From Corbicula japonica (taxonomy: Eukaryota > Mollusca > Bivalvia > Venerida > Cyrenidae): a stretch of DNA of 64,000 nt. The translations under genes were made by a program, and so were the position numbers. The stretch covers positions 620,001-684,000 of the forward strand of contig JAZAYU010000127.1 in the NCBI GenBank assembly GCA_038501625.1. The letters are read 5' to 3'. Under the pieces are notes generated by a model. It was not told where the DNA came from. It ran no database searches and worked only from the letters and a program-made list of their open reading frames with translations. Shown here piece after piece: positions 43,501 through 58,500 of this stretch (its first letter is position 1; each line of letters opens with the position of its first letter).

Positions 43501-46500
43501 TGCATAAAAATGCGTATATATCAAGGAAAGGGTTAATAGTGGCGTCATCTTAATTCTGGGGAAGAAAATTGTGCAAAATTCTGTTCATTGAAATCTGGAC
43601 CTACACTTTTCGCCTTTTTGGTCAGAAATAATCTAATGAATCTAAAAGCTAACAGTTTACCTTCTGATCAGATAGCACAGAAGTGCTAGCTGATCTGGAT
43701 CTAAACTGTTTGACCATGCAATAAAGGCGTTTTCTATGGAGTAAAGATTTAATTTTGTGAGGAAAAATGTTCATGATGAAGGAACAAATTTAATTTATAC
43801 ATGTGGACACTAATTTCAGTTTAGTATTTAACTTGTAAGATTAGCTGTAATTCACGAGTAATTTTTTGGTGGAGTCTGATTTCATGCAAATTCCACTTGC
43901 ATTAACTCTTTCCTCCATAAACACACCTTTATTGTTAGGGCAAACAGTGAAGATCCAGATCAGCCTGCACATCTGAGCTGGCTGATCTGGATCTACACTG
44001 GTCGCATATGCGTAAAAATGCATATATATGGAGGAATGGGTTAAAAATTAACTCTGCATTAAATAGAATATGAATCCTTCATATTTTGATCAATCAATCT
44101 CTAAAACCTTTTTTAATTGCAACAAAATTTCTCTTTTGAAAAATTACTTGGCAGGTATCATCATATTTTACAGTTGTCCATACTAACTCCATTTTTTTCC
44201 TTTTTAAAACCCCAACTGCGTCAGCCCTGCCCTCTGCTGTAGAAATTTGATTTACCATAAATTCAGCCCTATTTTGATATTTTACGATAACAAGAAGCCA
44301 AAACCGTAATTTAACGGTTGCGAAATAATTAAATCTCTATCTGCACTAGATCATTTTACCCAAATTGCAAAACATCAAAAATCATAAAAGCATGGAAACT
44401 GCACAACCATGTGCAAAGATAAGGCTGTGAAACAATTATTACGGGGATAAAAAGCCATTCGGCATCTGATTGCACTCCGTACAATCCCTGGGAAAGTCGC
44501 AAAATCTGTCTTATAACTCGGCATCATTTTGTCTGCATGTTATAAACAGGATAGATGAACAAATGCCAATACATGTTAAAAATCATTGTTTTCTGTTGTT
44601 CTTTTTCCCTTTACTCCATATATATGCATTTTAAAGCATGAGCGACCAGTGTAGATCCAGATCAGCCAACACATCTGTATAGATATAGATCCTGATCAAA
44701 CGGCATTGATGTGCCAGCTGATCTGTATCAATACTGCTTACCCATGCAACAAAGGCATGTATATGGAGGAAAAGGTTAACCAAGAAAGAAACTGCAAGGT
44801 TATAAAACTGATATTGGAGAATAGTCTCAGATCTCAGCAATCTGATTGGTTGAAATAGGTCTCATAACTGACCAAAAAAGCACTTGTAATAGGAGACTGG
44901 TCTCTAATCTCCAGTCTCAGTTTCATGATCTTGGGCCTAGATTTTATTTCCATTTTATGTCATAATGAAAGAAAATAAATGTAGTACTAAAATTAAGTGA
45001 ACATTTATGTAAATGTTGCAAAGGTCTTTCTATATTCTGCATAATTCTGCATCTGCAATGTTTCTGCTAAATTATTACCTTATTAACTTCAATTTATCGA
45101 GAGTTTATAACCTACTTTACAAAATGGTATGTAAATTCGATATGACAAAATACATCAATTTATACTGTAAAGATCCATGTGCATCCTTTTCCATCAGTTT
45201 GCATCATAAACCGCAATTTGCACATCTTAATTGAAATCATGATGAATGACGCAAAATTTGTCTTTTCTCGTCAATCTATATCATATATACCACGGTAATT
45301 TATTTTATTGCAGTTTTCACGAAAAAAGCTTTTTTCTCCATAACATAAAAGATAAGATTAATTTTATGCTCTTTTAACGATGCTCTTTTAACGACTTTTT
45401 GCACAAAAAATCATTTCATTTTAATCTTATGACATAATATCTCATAACCTCATGCATAATTTGTTTTTGTGATCTCTAGGAATAGCGGAAATGTTGTTCT
45501 TTAAATTCGTTTACCGCTTAAAAATGATTATTTATAAGAAAAAAAACTAGAGAAAAATTGTCTGCAAATTTCCTTTGTCACAGGCACACCCTAAATTTAA
45601 TAAAAATTCACCTATTTGCATACCATTGTTGTGTCTTTCAAAATATAAAATAATTTAATGTTTAAGTTTTATACCAAAGTATAATCCATTGTCACTTTTA
45701 AAAACTCTCCATTTTAACTGCTTACTTCATAGGAAGGCTTTAAACCCTTTCCTGTACAGATACACCTTTATTGCTAGGGCGAACAGTTTAGATCCAGATC
45801 AGCCGGCACATCCGTGCCGTCTGATCAGGATCTAAACTGTTCGCTTTTTGATTCATTAGGTTATTTCTGACCAAAATGCCACCAGTGCAGATCCTGATCA
45901 GACGGCAGTGCCGGATGTGCCGGCTGATCTGGATCTACACTGGTCGCACACGCGTAAAAATGCGTATATATCCAGGAAAGAGTTAATATTTTATTGTGTG
46001 GGAAAATAGTTCAGATCCTGATTAGAATGGCTTTCTAACTTGTCAAGTTACTTCCAACAACAGTGCAGACCCTGAACATATGGCAGGAATGTGCCTTCTG
46101 ATCTGGATCTACACTGGTCATGCATGCATAAGAATGTATATATATGGAGGAAAGGGTTTAAAATTGGAACATTCTATTCAAACTATAAAGGGAAGTTTGG
46201 ATTAATTAACAGAGTTACAGACAAAACTCCATTGAGGTTATTTCTGATCTACAAGCCACAAGAGTAGATCCAGATCAGATGGTACAGATGTGCTGGCTGA
46301 TCTAAATCTAAACTGTTGTCACATGCAAAAAAAAATCTGTATATATAGAGCAAAGGGGAAAATAAAGGTAACATTATAGTAAAACAAAAATCACAGGAAT
46401 GAAAGCCAGTCTAGATTCTTCATTTTTTTTTAATGAAAAGTCTCCTAGTTCTTTTTTAATGTTTTCGACACATGTACTTAATTAATTGCATTCTTGTAAT

Positions 46501-49500
46501 ATAATGACAGAAAGTAATCAAAATTTCTAACGCCACGCAAAATGTAACTATTTTGATTACCGTTCCACCACTGTCGAAAAAACGCATTTCATATTATAAT
46601 CGATGACATCTTAATTAACACTAATAACTTCATTTTCTTAGACTTAAAAAATCGTAAACAAACTTTTAATTTTATACATATAACCTATCCATTGCCATTT
46701 TTATTATTATTCTTTTCAGCATTAATCGTAAATAAATCATCAAGGAAATAGGCAAAATTGTGCAATAAAAACATTCCCAAGATGCATTTTACGCTAAGTC
46801 AGAATTTTTTAGGCAACAGTGCAACCCAGTGGGGTTTTAATGACTTGAACAGAAAATGAAGCTGTTTTCACATAGAAGTCCTATATATTACATACAGAGT
46901 TTAGATTATGATAACTTTTTTATCGCAGCCATTCTGATAAATATCTTGACTTGTAAAAACCGCAAGTGGAAATTACTCCGTAACCCTTAACCCATGGGAT
47001 ATGGCTGTTGGCCATAAGCGAACACTGTATATCTAGATCAGCTTGCATATTTGTTCCATCTAATCAGGATCTACAATGTTGGCTTTATTTTTCAACAGGT
47101 TATTTCTGTCCAAGAAGAAAACAGTTTTTTTCCAGACCAGATGGCATGAGTATGCATGCTGATCTGGATCTACACTTGCAGCAAACGGAATAAAACCTGT
47201 ACGTCTAAAGTGAAAGTTTAACCTTTTAAGTGAATCTTTTTCATCTCAAACGTTTTTGATAAATATCTCCATTCTAGGCGTTACAAAATTCAAGTGGAAT
47301 GAAATTACTTCTTTATTATATTTCCGAGAAATTAACAGTAAAAGTGAAACATTTGTTTGGTGCCATGGTTATTTTGAAACATTTCCAAACTAATTTCCTC
47401 CGGGCACTTTCCCTGTCTTAATTATCTCTTTACTCACTTATTTTGCATTTTGGAATTAGTTTCATTATACTAAGACTATTTATTGTTTAACCCTTTCTTC
47501 CATATATATGCATTTTTATGCATGTGCGACCAGTGTAGATCCAGATCAGCCGGCACAGATGTGCCGTCTGATCAGGATATGCACTGGTTGCTTTTTGGTC
47601 AGAAATAACCTAATAAATCAAATAACGGATGTGCCCGCTGATCTGGATCTACACTGTTCGCCCAAGCAATAAAGGTGTGTCTTATAATGGAGGAAAGGGT
47701 TGAGAGAGTTTAATACTTTCAAACTGACTGAATTCATTTTGGATGGTTTAAGTACCTTAACCCTTTACGTCATATATATATGCATTTAAATGCATGTGGG
47801 TCCTGTGTAGATCTAGATCACCTGGCACATCTGTGCCTCCTGATCAGGATCTGCACTCGTCACATTTTGGCCAGAAATAACCTAATGAATCCACGATCAG
47901 ACAGCATCATGGACGATCTACACTGTTCGCAAACTCAAATATCTATGGGTAAAATTAACTTGTCAAACCTGAAAAAAAATGGAAAATGCAATATTTAGAT
48001 CAATGGCTCCAGTCCAAAACATCCGCCCTAGTGTTGGATAAAAAGTTTATATTAAAGAAAAATTGTTACTTTTTACTTAACAAAATTCCTAAACGCCCAC
48101 CATTGTATCATTTACTTTAACAAAATGCCATTTGCAGCATTTCAAAATTGGCAATCATTGAATTTGTTTACTTGTGCCAAGTATCAAAATTAACATTTTA
48201 CTCCATATATATGCCTTTGATCAAATGAGTGACAAGTGTAGATCCAGATCAGCTTGCTGTCTGATCTGGATCTGCATTGGTGGCTTTAAGACTATGCCAA
48301 GGTCAAACAATTCTCTAGCTGCACATAAAATTTAACCTTTTCCTCCATACATGTATGTATGTATTTTTATGTGTGGGCGAACAGTGAAGATCCAGATCAG
48401 CCGGCATATCCATGTTGTCTAATCAGGATCTGCACTTCACTTCTAGGTCAGAAATTACCAATGGATCTTTAATTGGAGTTGTTTTTGACTTAAATTTCTA
48501 AACAGACAAGTTTTGTAATTTTTGGAGAGTCTAACTTAAAAGTACTACAAGTTGTTCAAACAGATCTCCTTTAAATTAAAAAAATAAAAGACAATCAAGA
48601 GAATCTGTCTTATGGCTTGTCAGCACTGTATCATATTTTATCTTTCTTCATCTTTAACATTGATTTTGGGTTGGAAAGTTTTCAGTTGATTACACAATAA
48701 TTAGAATATGATAGATGACCTGCCTCACGCACTTCAAACATTTATAGAACATCTATTTTTACATTATCAGACTTCCTTTTTTATAAATTGGGTCAGACAT
48801 ATATTTTGAGATGGCATTTCAAAGTCAGACTATAGATAAGGTGATGTTTCAGTTCGATTCCCTTAGCTTAAAAGTTCAAATTAGAACAATACCCATCAAC
48901 AAAATAATCTCAGAATTAATGTTCAATGATACAAAATAATAATCAAAAGAACAATGAAAGAAACCATCTAAATCAAGTACATGCAAAAAGATCATGTTTT
49001 CTGCATTTCCTTTTAAGTAACTGTCCATTCAATAGTAAACAAGAAAGAAATGTTTACAACTTCATTGCTCCATGACTTCATTAGACCAAACATTGAACTA
49101 CATGTATTTTCTAAATAACATTGTCTGTTCAGTTTTGTTATCTGAAGGGCATTAGATGCATTGAATTCTAACAATGTATAATCCTTAAAGTCATGTTGTC
49201 ATTTCCAGAAAATGTCATCAAATGCGTCACTGACATTTTTCGTTTGATGTGGGGTTTAAACTTAACTGTTGACATTTTATAATGGTGAATGTGTCTTTCC
49301 CACTAGATTACATCTCATTGAGGCTTATTGTTGTGGCTTCCTATGCTGAAACAGTTGTCATTTTACAGTAAAATTATTCTTTTAAGATAGTCCTGCTATT
49401 AATCAGGGATTTTAATAGATGCAGATTCTTGCATTTTGAAGCAGGCAAATTTGAAATATTCCACTTCTGACCCCTCTTAATTGTGAGCTTAAGGTCATAT

Positions 49501-52500
49501 TGATGCAGGGGAATTTAGAAAATGTGGTCATATTTTGCAAGAAAAAAGATAAAGGTAAAAAGGCTAGATTTTGATCAGATGAAAGAAGGACATTAGTAAA
49601 TATTCAAGCATACAAAGCACAATAAAATAGAAACTAAAATATATAATGTGGAACCAAATGCTACTCAATTTAAGGTCAAGCTAACATGCATGGGTTTCAC
49701 ATGATAGGGCTCTGTCTAGCTATATATCATGCAGAAATTATTCTAAGCTGCAATAGTAATGTTTTGAACCCTTTACTCCATATATATGGGTTTTATCAAG
49801 TGCTACCAGTGTAGATCCCGATCAGCATGGCACATCCATACAGTCTGATCAGGTTCTACACTGGTTAGTTCTTGGTCAGAAATAACCTAATGCATCTGAA
49901 AGCAAGCAGTGTAGATCCTGATCAGAAAACATTGATGTGCAAGATGATCTGGATCTACACTTTTTGCCCATGGATAGCACCCATATCTGATGGAGTAAAG
50001 AGTTGAATCGACGTGGATTTTTTTCATTACAGAAAGACACAATGTGCTTTTTTAAATTAACAATTATTAAAGCTGAATCCCCAAACCATAATCATTTGTC
50101 AAAATAACATTTTTAAACCGTTAATAAAATTACTTGGCACCTCTTATAAGCAACTTTAATGAATAAAATGGCTTCAAATAAAGGAGATTTTGGCAGATTT
50201 CATTTTTCCTATGAAATACAAGATAATTGGTTATCATATCTAAAAATATCATTATATGAGATATAAACAAAGTCTCCCTCCCAATAAGTATTAATTGCTT
50301 GAATGGAGAAATATATAGAATCCTGCCATTTATATAGGACTTAGTTACCTCCCCTGTCATCTGAAAAAAATCCATGAATCAAAATCGTTAAAAGTAATAC
50401 AAGGTCGTGCAGAAATATATATATAGTCGTGCAAGGCGTATATATATAAAGCATAAATATATGAAATATATAGCTGCATAAGCCCGACGTCACAAACAGA
50501 GGGACGCTACCTTGCAACTCTGAGCTAGATGGCAGGTCGGGAAGATTCCGACCTTGAATTGAGTCTTTTGGTTCCGAGTAACCTTTTAAAATTTTGTCCC
50601 CACCGTTGCAAATATGGTGCTCCATTTCGTCTACAGGAACTCCTTTATACATGTTTCCATTCGACATTTTTCCCGTCAGCATCGGATGGTATCCAATCAC
50701 ATGGTTGCTATTCAAGGTCACATGATCAGCAATCGGTTTCATTGGTTTCCCAAGTTGGTTATTATTGTTCTTTCTCTTCTTATGGCGAATTATTATAAAC
50801 AGAACTATAGCGAATAACACAACAATTAAAAAGGCAAGTGCGCCTATTATTATTCCAATATATTGTTCTTCGAAAGACTTTTTCTCCTCGGTTTTATGGA
50901 TATGATCTTCTTGGTTTTTTACTTCTTGGCCTTCATTTGGTATATTCATTTTAGCCAGATCCGAACCTGAAATGCAAGAGAGTATGATCAGTCTGACTGA
51001 AATAGTGTACAAGTTTACAAAGGTTCCTACAGGTTCCTAAAGGTTTCAAATTATCATGTAACTATTCTGAAACTGCCCCAAACGAACCCCCTTTCAGGAA
51101 ATCTGACATCCCACACTTAGTTCCATGCTATTTGGCATATTCCATCATATATGGTGTTGTCTAAAATATCGTAAGATGAAAAAGGTCTATTAAAACTTAC
51201 CTTCATTTATTTTAGAGAGAGAAAAGAAAATCATAGCACTTTTATCTACAGCAGGTTAAAAAATTAATTTTCTTTGATAACCTGCACTTTTTTAAGTCTT
51301 TTCAAAAATTTAGAATCATTACATTGAAAAAGAATGCCATAAAAAACTTCTACCTCACTTTTTTGAGAAAAGATCTTACCTAGATCTAGAGTAGGTCCAT
51401 TGGTTTCTACGAGCATTTCATGCTGTTTAGGTTTGCCTACCACCTTCTGTGTTGTGGGAGCTGCTGTAGTTGCTGGAGGTAACTCTTCACTATAATTTTT
51501 AGATGCCGGTTCTGGAAAATTGATAAAATAATATTAATTTTAATATAATCATATATTTATAATGCTCTTATATTTCCTTTTTTTAACTTAGCTATAACCT
51601 CCATATACACGCATTTTTACGCGTGTGCGACCAGTGTAGATCCAGATCAGCCGGCACATCCGTGCTGTCTGATCAGTGTCTGCACTGGTCGGCTTTTGGT
51701 CAGAAATACCCCATTAAATCAAATAGTGAACAGTGTAAATTCTGATCAGACAGCACTGATGTGCCATCTGATCAGGATCTACACTGTTTGTCCATGCCAT
51801 AAGGGTGTGTATATGGAGGAAAGGGATATAAGAAGCCTTTTTTCAGACTGTTTAAATTTTTCACTAGAAAACATTTGGTCAGGGGCATAGCTACAAGAAA
51901 AGCCATGCATAAACTACTGGACTGTGCACAAAAGTTTTGTTCCTGATGCTGACAAGCACAAACTTTTACCACGAGTTGCTGTAAGAAAGCAAACCCTCAT
52001 TCGCTTTGTTGTCCATGATGTTGTTTAAGTACCAATTCAACAGGTTGTGATATCACAAATTCTCCATAAATATGCTAATGGACAAAAGTCTTGTCCGGTA
52101 GGAAGATTGAAATTTTTTGCATGCCACTTTTCAACACATTACTCTACCGGCAGTAGTGTCTCAAATTCTTAAATTCTTTTTTCATTAATGCATAAAAACG
52201 TCCTCTTTTTCTATTGATACTAAATTCATGTCGGTAGAGCAATGTGGAATTTAGATTTCACGCTTTCAAAAGATATTATAGAAACCCATACTGGACAAGA
52301 CTTTTGTCCACGAGTATATTTTGGTCAGAATTGAGAATATCAAGCAGTGTAAATATTAGAGTTAATATCCAAGGATGCTAATGACACTAACAGTCAAAAG
52401 TGTAGATCCTGATCAGACGGCACAGCTGATCTGGATTTACTCTTGTCGCCTATGCCTTAAAAGTTGTATATAAAGTTGTAGTAAAGGTTAAAAGAACAAA

Positions 52501-55500
52501 CTCAGAAACTTACTTGAATCGAACTGCACCTCACTGATTAAAATCCATTTTGAATCAAAATACAAGTCCAAGCGAATGTATCTTGCTATAATATGATCCA
52601 ACTTAATTTGAACGTTTCTTGCATACTCCACCACTGTATCACGTATAAAATAAAACTTGTCTTTTTTCACAGAAAAGTATTTCCCTCCTATACTATAATG
52701 TATTACTGCTGTTTTAAACACTCTTATGTCTTTTGAGAAATAATTATTACAAAATAACATCACAGAGGTGAAATTTCGCACTGAGTCAAATTTGAAAAGT
52801 ATCGAAACAGGTCCAGGGTCAATCAGGGTATCATTTTTCCATCCGACCCATTCGTATCCTTTTACGCCAATATCCTGCTGATCCAGACGGAAATTTGTAT
52901 CGCCTTCCTCGCCATCTGTCAACTGTCCTAGACCATCGCTAAGGTAGTTATCGCTTACGACACCGTCATAAGAGAAGTCCAAAAATTCTACATCTGTGCC
53001 ACGTTTGTCTCCCTGTCTCATTGAATAGGACAAAATTCCATCTGTAAAACAATAAAGTACATCAGTATAAACAATTAATTCATTTTACTCGAAGAATCAC
53101 TTCTTATAGTATACATTTACATTTGATTCCATGGGATTTGCCTGTTATCCCATGATGAACATGTAGATCATGTCGTCTGGTCAGGATCTACACTGTTCAC
53201 TTCTTGGTCAGCCATCTGATCTGGAGCTACTTTGTTCGCTTTTAGATTCATTGCATTATTTCTTACCAAGAAGCGAACAGTGCCAATCCTGATTAGATGG
53301 CATGGATGTTAAGATGGAAACAGTAAAAGTTGCAGCTTTATAAAATATCAAGAGAAAACTGCAAGAGTAAAAGTCTGTTTTAAATGGAGTAAAACAAAAT
53401 TTTCAAAAGGCAGCCAGAACATTTCTGTCACTTGTAAGCCAAAGCAAACAGAAAATTGAGTAGACTCTTTCACTTTCCTAAAGCCATAGAAAAACTAAAT
53501 GTTGAGAAAAGGTGGGATTATTCCACCCAATGCATCCCTCTTGTTATTTGTTTCATCAATTTTCAACCATTTACGTCATAGAAAAAACTTTCAATGCAAG
53601 GGCAAACAATGTAGATCCAGATCAGCTGGCATATCCATGCTGTCTGATCAGGATCTACACTATTTGCTTAATGATTCATCAGATTATTTCTGACCAAGAA
53701 AGAAACAGTGTAGATCCTGGTCTGATTATCTGGACCCACACTGTTTGCACGTGAGATTAACCCTTTGCTCCATAGACACACCTTTATTGCATGGGCGAAC
53801 AGTGTAGATCCAGATCAGCAGGCACATCTGTGCTGTCTGATCAGGATCTGCACTGTTCGCTTTTTGATTCATTAGGTTATTTCTGACCAAAATGCGACCA
53901 GTGCAGATTCTGATCAGAATCACGGATGTGCCAGCTGATTTGGATCTACACTGGTCACACATGCGCAAAAATGCGTATATATGGAGGAGAGTTAAACCTA
54001 TATATATGGAGTTTAGAATTAATGGGCTGCATCAAGCAGCAAACATGTTTTACACAGCATACTTAAAATTACCTGTTCGTGTACAACCATACAGCTCAAC
54101 TCTTAGACACACAGTTCTTGGGTTGCGACAATATGGTATAAAGCGGATACGCTTGGCAATGATTGGTGGAGAAACTTCTCGTAGCTCAGCAGAATACGTG
54201 TTGTCATTTCCTTCAAAACGCTGAAATAAAACAATATAAACATGTCAAAGAATGTCTAATTAAAGAGCAAGAATACAGTTGTTAAAGGTTTAGTCAGTTA
54301 AACCTTTAACACCATGTGACAAGACTTTATTCGGTTAATGAACAGTGTATATCCAGATAAGCCTGCACAGCAGGGCCCAAGATCATAAAACTAAGTTTTG
54401 AGATCAGTCTCAAATCTCAAGGATCTGATTGGCTGAAATGGCGACTTGTCGCCATTTCAGCCAATCAGATGCTTGAGATTTGAGACTGATCTCCAGATTT
54501 AGTTTTATGATCTTGGGCACAGATGTTTGCAAATGTTTATTCATTAGGTTTTTTACCAATTAGCAAACAGTGTAGATCCGGATCAGACAGCATGAATGTG
54601 CCAGCTGATCCAAATCTACACTGGTTGCTCATGTAATAAAACCAGTATATATGTAGTGAAGGGTAAAGCTTCATGTCTCGGTATACCAAGTTTCCTCATG
54701 AATGTAAAACAGCCTTATCTCCAGTCTGTTGCTTATTGTACTATTACATAAACATAGAAAACCGCAATATAAATGGTGATACATCTCTTTACAATGTTTA
54801 CACATCTGCCATTTTGATCCCAAGAAATATAGGAAAAATATCGGCCCAAATGTTACAAATTCTACAGAATCTCGTAATTCCATCGAGAATGAGTCAACAA
54901 TTCATAACAAATGTATTTGTTGTCTCCGTGGCACACAAAGAAAATATTGCGAAAACAATAATTACAGAGTAACTGAGTTCTGGGTTTCCTAACCAAACAT
55001 AGAAATGATTGCTGAGCAAATAGTGGGCATACAAGCCTTAATGGAAACTGTCTCCATTTCTAAATGTGTTTTTTCTGACTTGGGACTTTTTATGTTCCCA
55101 TATAAAGACATCAAAATGATCTGGGAAATTCACAATGGGATCAAGGCTAAGCTTGGAAGTTGCTTAACCCTTTCTTGTACAGATACACCTTTATTGCTAG
55201 GGCGAACAGTTTAGATCCAGATCAGCCGGCACATCCGTGCCGTCTGATCAGGATCTAAACTGTTCGCTTTTTGATTCATTAGGTTATTTCTGAACAAAAT
55301 GCGACCAGTGCAGATCCTGATCAGACGGCACACTGGTCGCACACGCGTAAAAATGCGTATATAACCAGGAAGGGGTTAAACAGAATAACTTTATTTTTAG
55401 ACTGTTTCATCCTTCACTCTATATATACAGGTTTTAATCATGTGTGTGACCAGAGCAGATCCTTATCAGCCAGCACATCTATGCCATCTGATCTGGATCT

Positions 55501-58500
55501 ACACTGGATACTTATTGGTCAGAAATAACCTATTAGATCTAAAAGTGAACCGTGAACATCATGATTAGACAGCACCAATGTGCTGGCTGATCTGGATCTA
55601 AACTGTTCGATTAGATTAAGGGTAAATGTCTCCACAGTTTGCTTTCTTGGCAGAAATTATCAAAAAGCGAACAGTGTAAATCTTGAACAGAAGATACAGA
55701 CGTGTAGGATATTTTGGGTCTACACAGGATTAAAGCTGCACGATGCATCCTCGGAGTAATGAAATCCTACTAAATGCAAATTTATGTCCAGAAGTTTTGA
55801 CGATATCTTTCCTATCAAAAAGTCGGACAATAACTAGCATAAATTCTGTTCTTTGTCTTAGATACCCTACAAGGAATTAATTAACAAAGCCTCACAAATT
55901 GCCAGTTGGCACTGTAGAAAGAAGTGCTATTATAATCAACAGTGATCAATTGTCTCAGGTTTTACTTTATGACAGATGATGGATGACCGTATGACACGGC
56001 AGATCTCATTAGAACACGCTAAGAATCATCAATCTCCCTGCAAAGCCTCCACTGTCAATACCTACTTTAAGTAAATCTATAAGAATACATGTCAGTGGTG
56101 ATATTTTTGACAATTTTTTAATTGTACTACAGGGGTAAGGGTGGGGAATTGGGGCAGACCTCATTAGAACTAGCCAAGAATCATCAATCTCCCTGCAAAG
56201 CCTCCACTTTCAATACCCTTTTTAAGTAAATCTATAAGAGTACATGTCTGTGGTGACATTTTTTGACAATTTTTTTTAATGTTCCATTTTCAGGGGGGTT
56301 TTCTGGGGAGGTCACATTGATTTTTCTATCTTTTTATATTTTTAACTTTTAACTGCATATTTGTAATATTTTACATTACATATTCAATTTTATTTCATTT
56401 AAATAACTAAATGCTCAATATTAGGAAAATCTAATTTTTTTAATCACAATTATATCCCTTTCCTCCATATATACGTATTTTATGCATGTGGGACCAGTGT
56501 AGCTGGCACTGATCAGGATCTGAACTGTTCGCTTTTTGATTTATTAGGTTATTTCTGACAAAAATGCGACCAGTGCAGATCCAGATCAGACGGCACAGAT
56601 GTGCCAGGTGATCTGGATCTAAACTGGTCGCACATGCAATTAAAATGCGTATATATGGAGGCAAATGAAGCAATTTGAAAATGTAATGATTTTTGCAGTT
56701 TTTATTTTTATCTGGATAACTGAAAAAGTTCTAACAAATGAAGCAATTTTTAATGATTTTTAGTGGTTTCCATTAATTTTTATCCTAAGTGAATGTTGTC
56801 ATAACCAATTAGTATTTAGCAATCATTAATACAGAGTCTGACAGCAAGTGGAGGGAAACTTCTCAGCTGTGACATCTACAATTGGATTTTCACACTTTCC
56901 GATAGCAAAAGACGAGTCACTGAGATCTGGTCAGCAGGGCAATGACGCCACTTACTCCATGGAATTATGAATCATGAGAAGCTCCAGAAATTCTACAAGA
57001 CCAAGTTAACGTGAGAAAATTAACAAGAAATGATTCATGCTCCCACGAAATTAAAGAAGTAGCTTTGAGGCTGCAGTAAGATACAATTATCGTGTATGTC
57101 TTTTATTGTATGTAACTGGCATCACCTTGTCGGGGATTCCCAATGATATCAGCATTTTATTATTATTGTTTTCTTCTCTCGTTTCTTCTCATTTTGTCAT
57201 GCAGCACGTTTCAACAAGAAATTGAATATCAATTCCTCCCTTTTGTCAGGATTTTTTTCTTCATTAAAGTCTTTTCAGTTTTTGATTGACATATAAAATC
57301 ATTAATAATATTAAAATCTGCATGAACAAAGGTAACTCGATAGTGAATGCTTTCCTGCTTCTGCCTACTTTTTGTATTTTATATGGACACTTGGGAAATA
57401 ATTTTTAAACACCATTAAATATAATGGGCTGTACCAGTACATGTATATCTGAATTAAATACCATTTAATTCATATATACTGATTACCGTCCATGATAATT
57501 ATGAAGTATTAAATTTTTTACAACCAACAAATTGTACTGTATTTAGACTTGAAATTAACCTATATATTAATATTGAAAAAGTTGACAGCTTGTTCCCACA
57601 AAATTTTTACATTGCAATTCTGAGCGAAGACCAGGGCCCAAGATCATAAAAGATTGAAGACCAGTTTCAAATCTCAAGCCAGTCGCCTTTTCACAAATCT
57701 TAAGCATCTGATTGGCTGAAATTACAACCAGTTATTATTTCAGCCAATCAGATGCTTGAGATTTGAGACTTGTCTCCTGATTTAGTTTTGTGATCTTGGG
57801 CAAAGATTCTAAGTCTGGCAGCCCACACATCAATAATTATGAGCCATTGACTTTTTGCACATCGTTGGAAAAAATATTCATGGTGATAGACTGACTTTCT
57901 GATAACCTGTCTGGCATGCAAACAATACTTTGATAAAAAATAGTTCACGGAACTACTTTTTGCAATAAATCAAATTAGTGCCCAATTAGTAACTACAATT
58001 TGTCATTAACAAATAAGATACTGCAGATTTTGTGATCATTATTCACAATCTTGGATATTTTTTGGTAGAAATTGCAGAAATTCAAGATTGTGATGAACAT
58101 AAACACTGCTTTGTGTTGTAGAGATTTTTACTTCCATGTAATTACTGGCATTTTTTATGGCACATGTATGAACCATTAACAAAACACCCGGGAGGATCTT
58201 CTGTAAAAACTGACGCCTACAGGCCATATGGACCCAATCTGTTTGATGAACACTGACAATTTAATTCGGCAATAAGCACACAAACATTCCTAAATGAACT
58301 AACTGGCAGACGGAAAATACCCAAAAATATAACAGTCCATATCCTCAATGATCAAACCATCAAAAATAATTTGTTAACAAAATAATCAAGGGACAAAGTT
58401 ATCAGAAAGAGTCAATAACAGAAAAAAAACTCCATAGCCATCGACTCATCAGTGGATGGACAAACATCGGTGACTTTTTAGCTGTTGGTATGGTTACCAA

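Noticed and set aside
50341..51012. 223-codon - frame as a single exon protein
   Set aside because: Only 50511-50966 is exon 5 of DDR; the frame runs through the acceptor and donor into intron.
54673..54972. 99-codon + frame in a - DDR intron
   Set aside because: No recognisable domain, no splice or polyA context.
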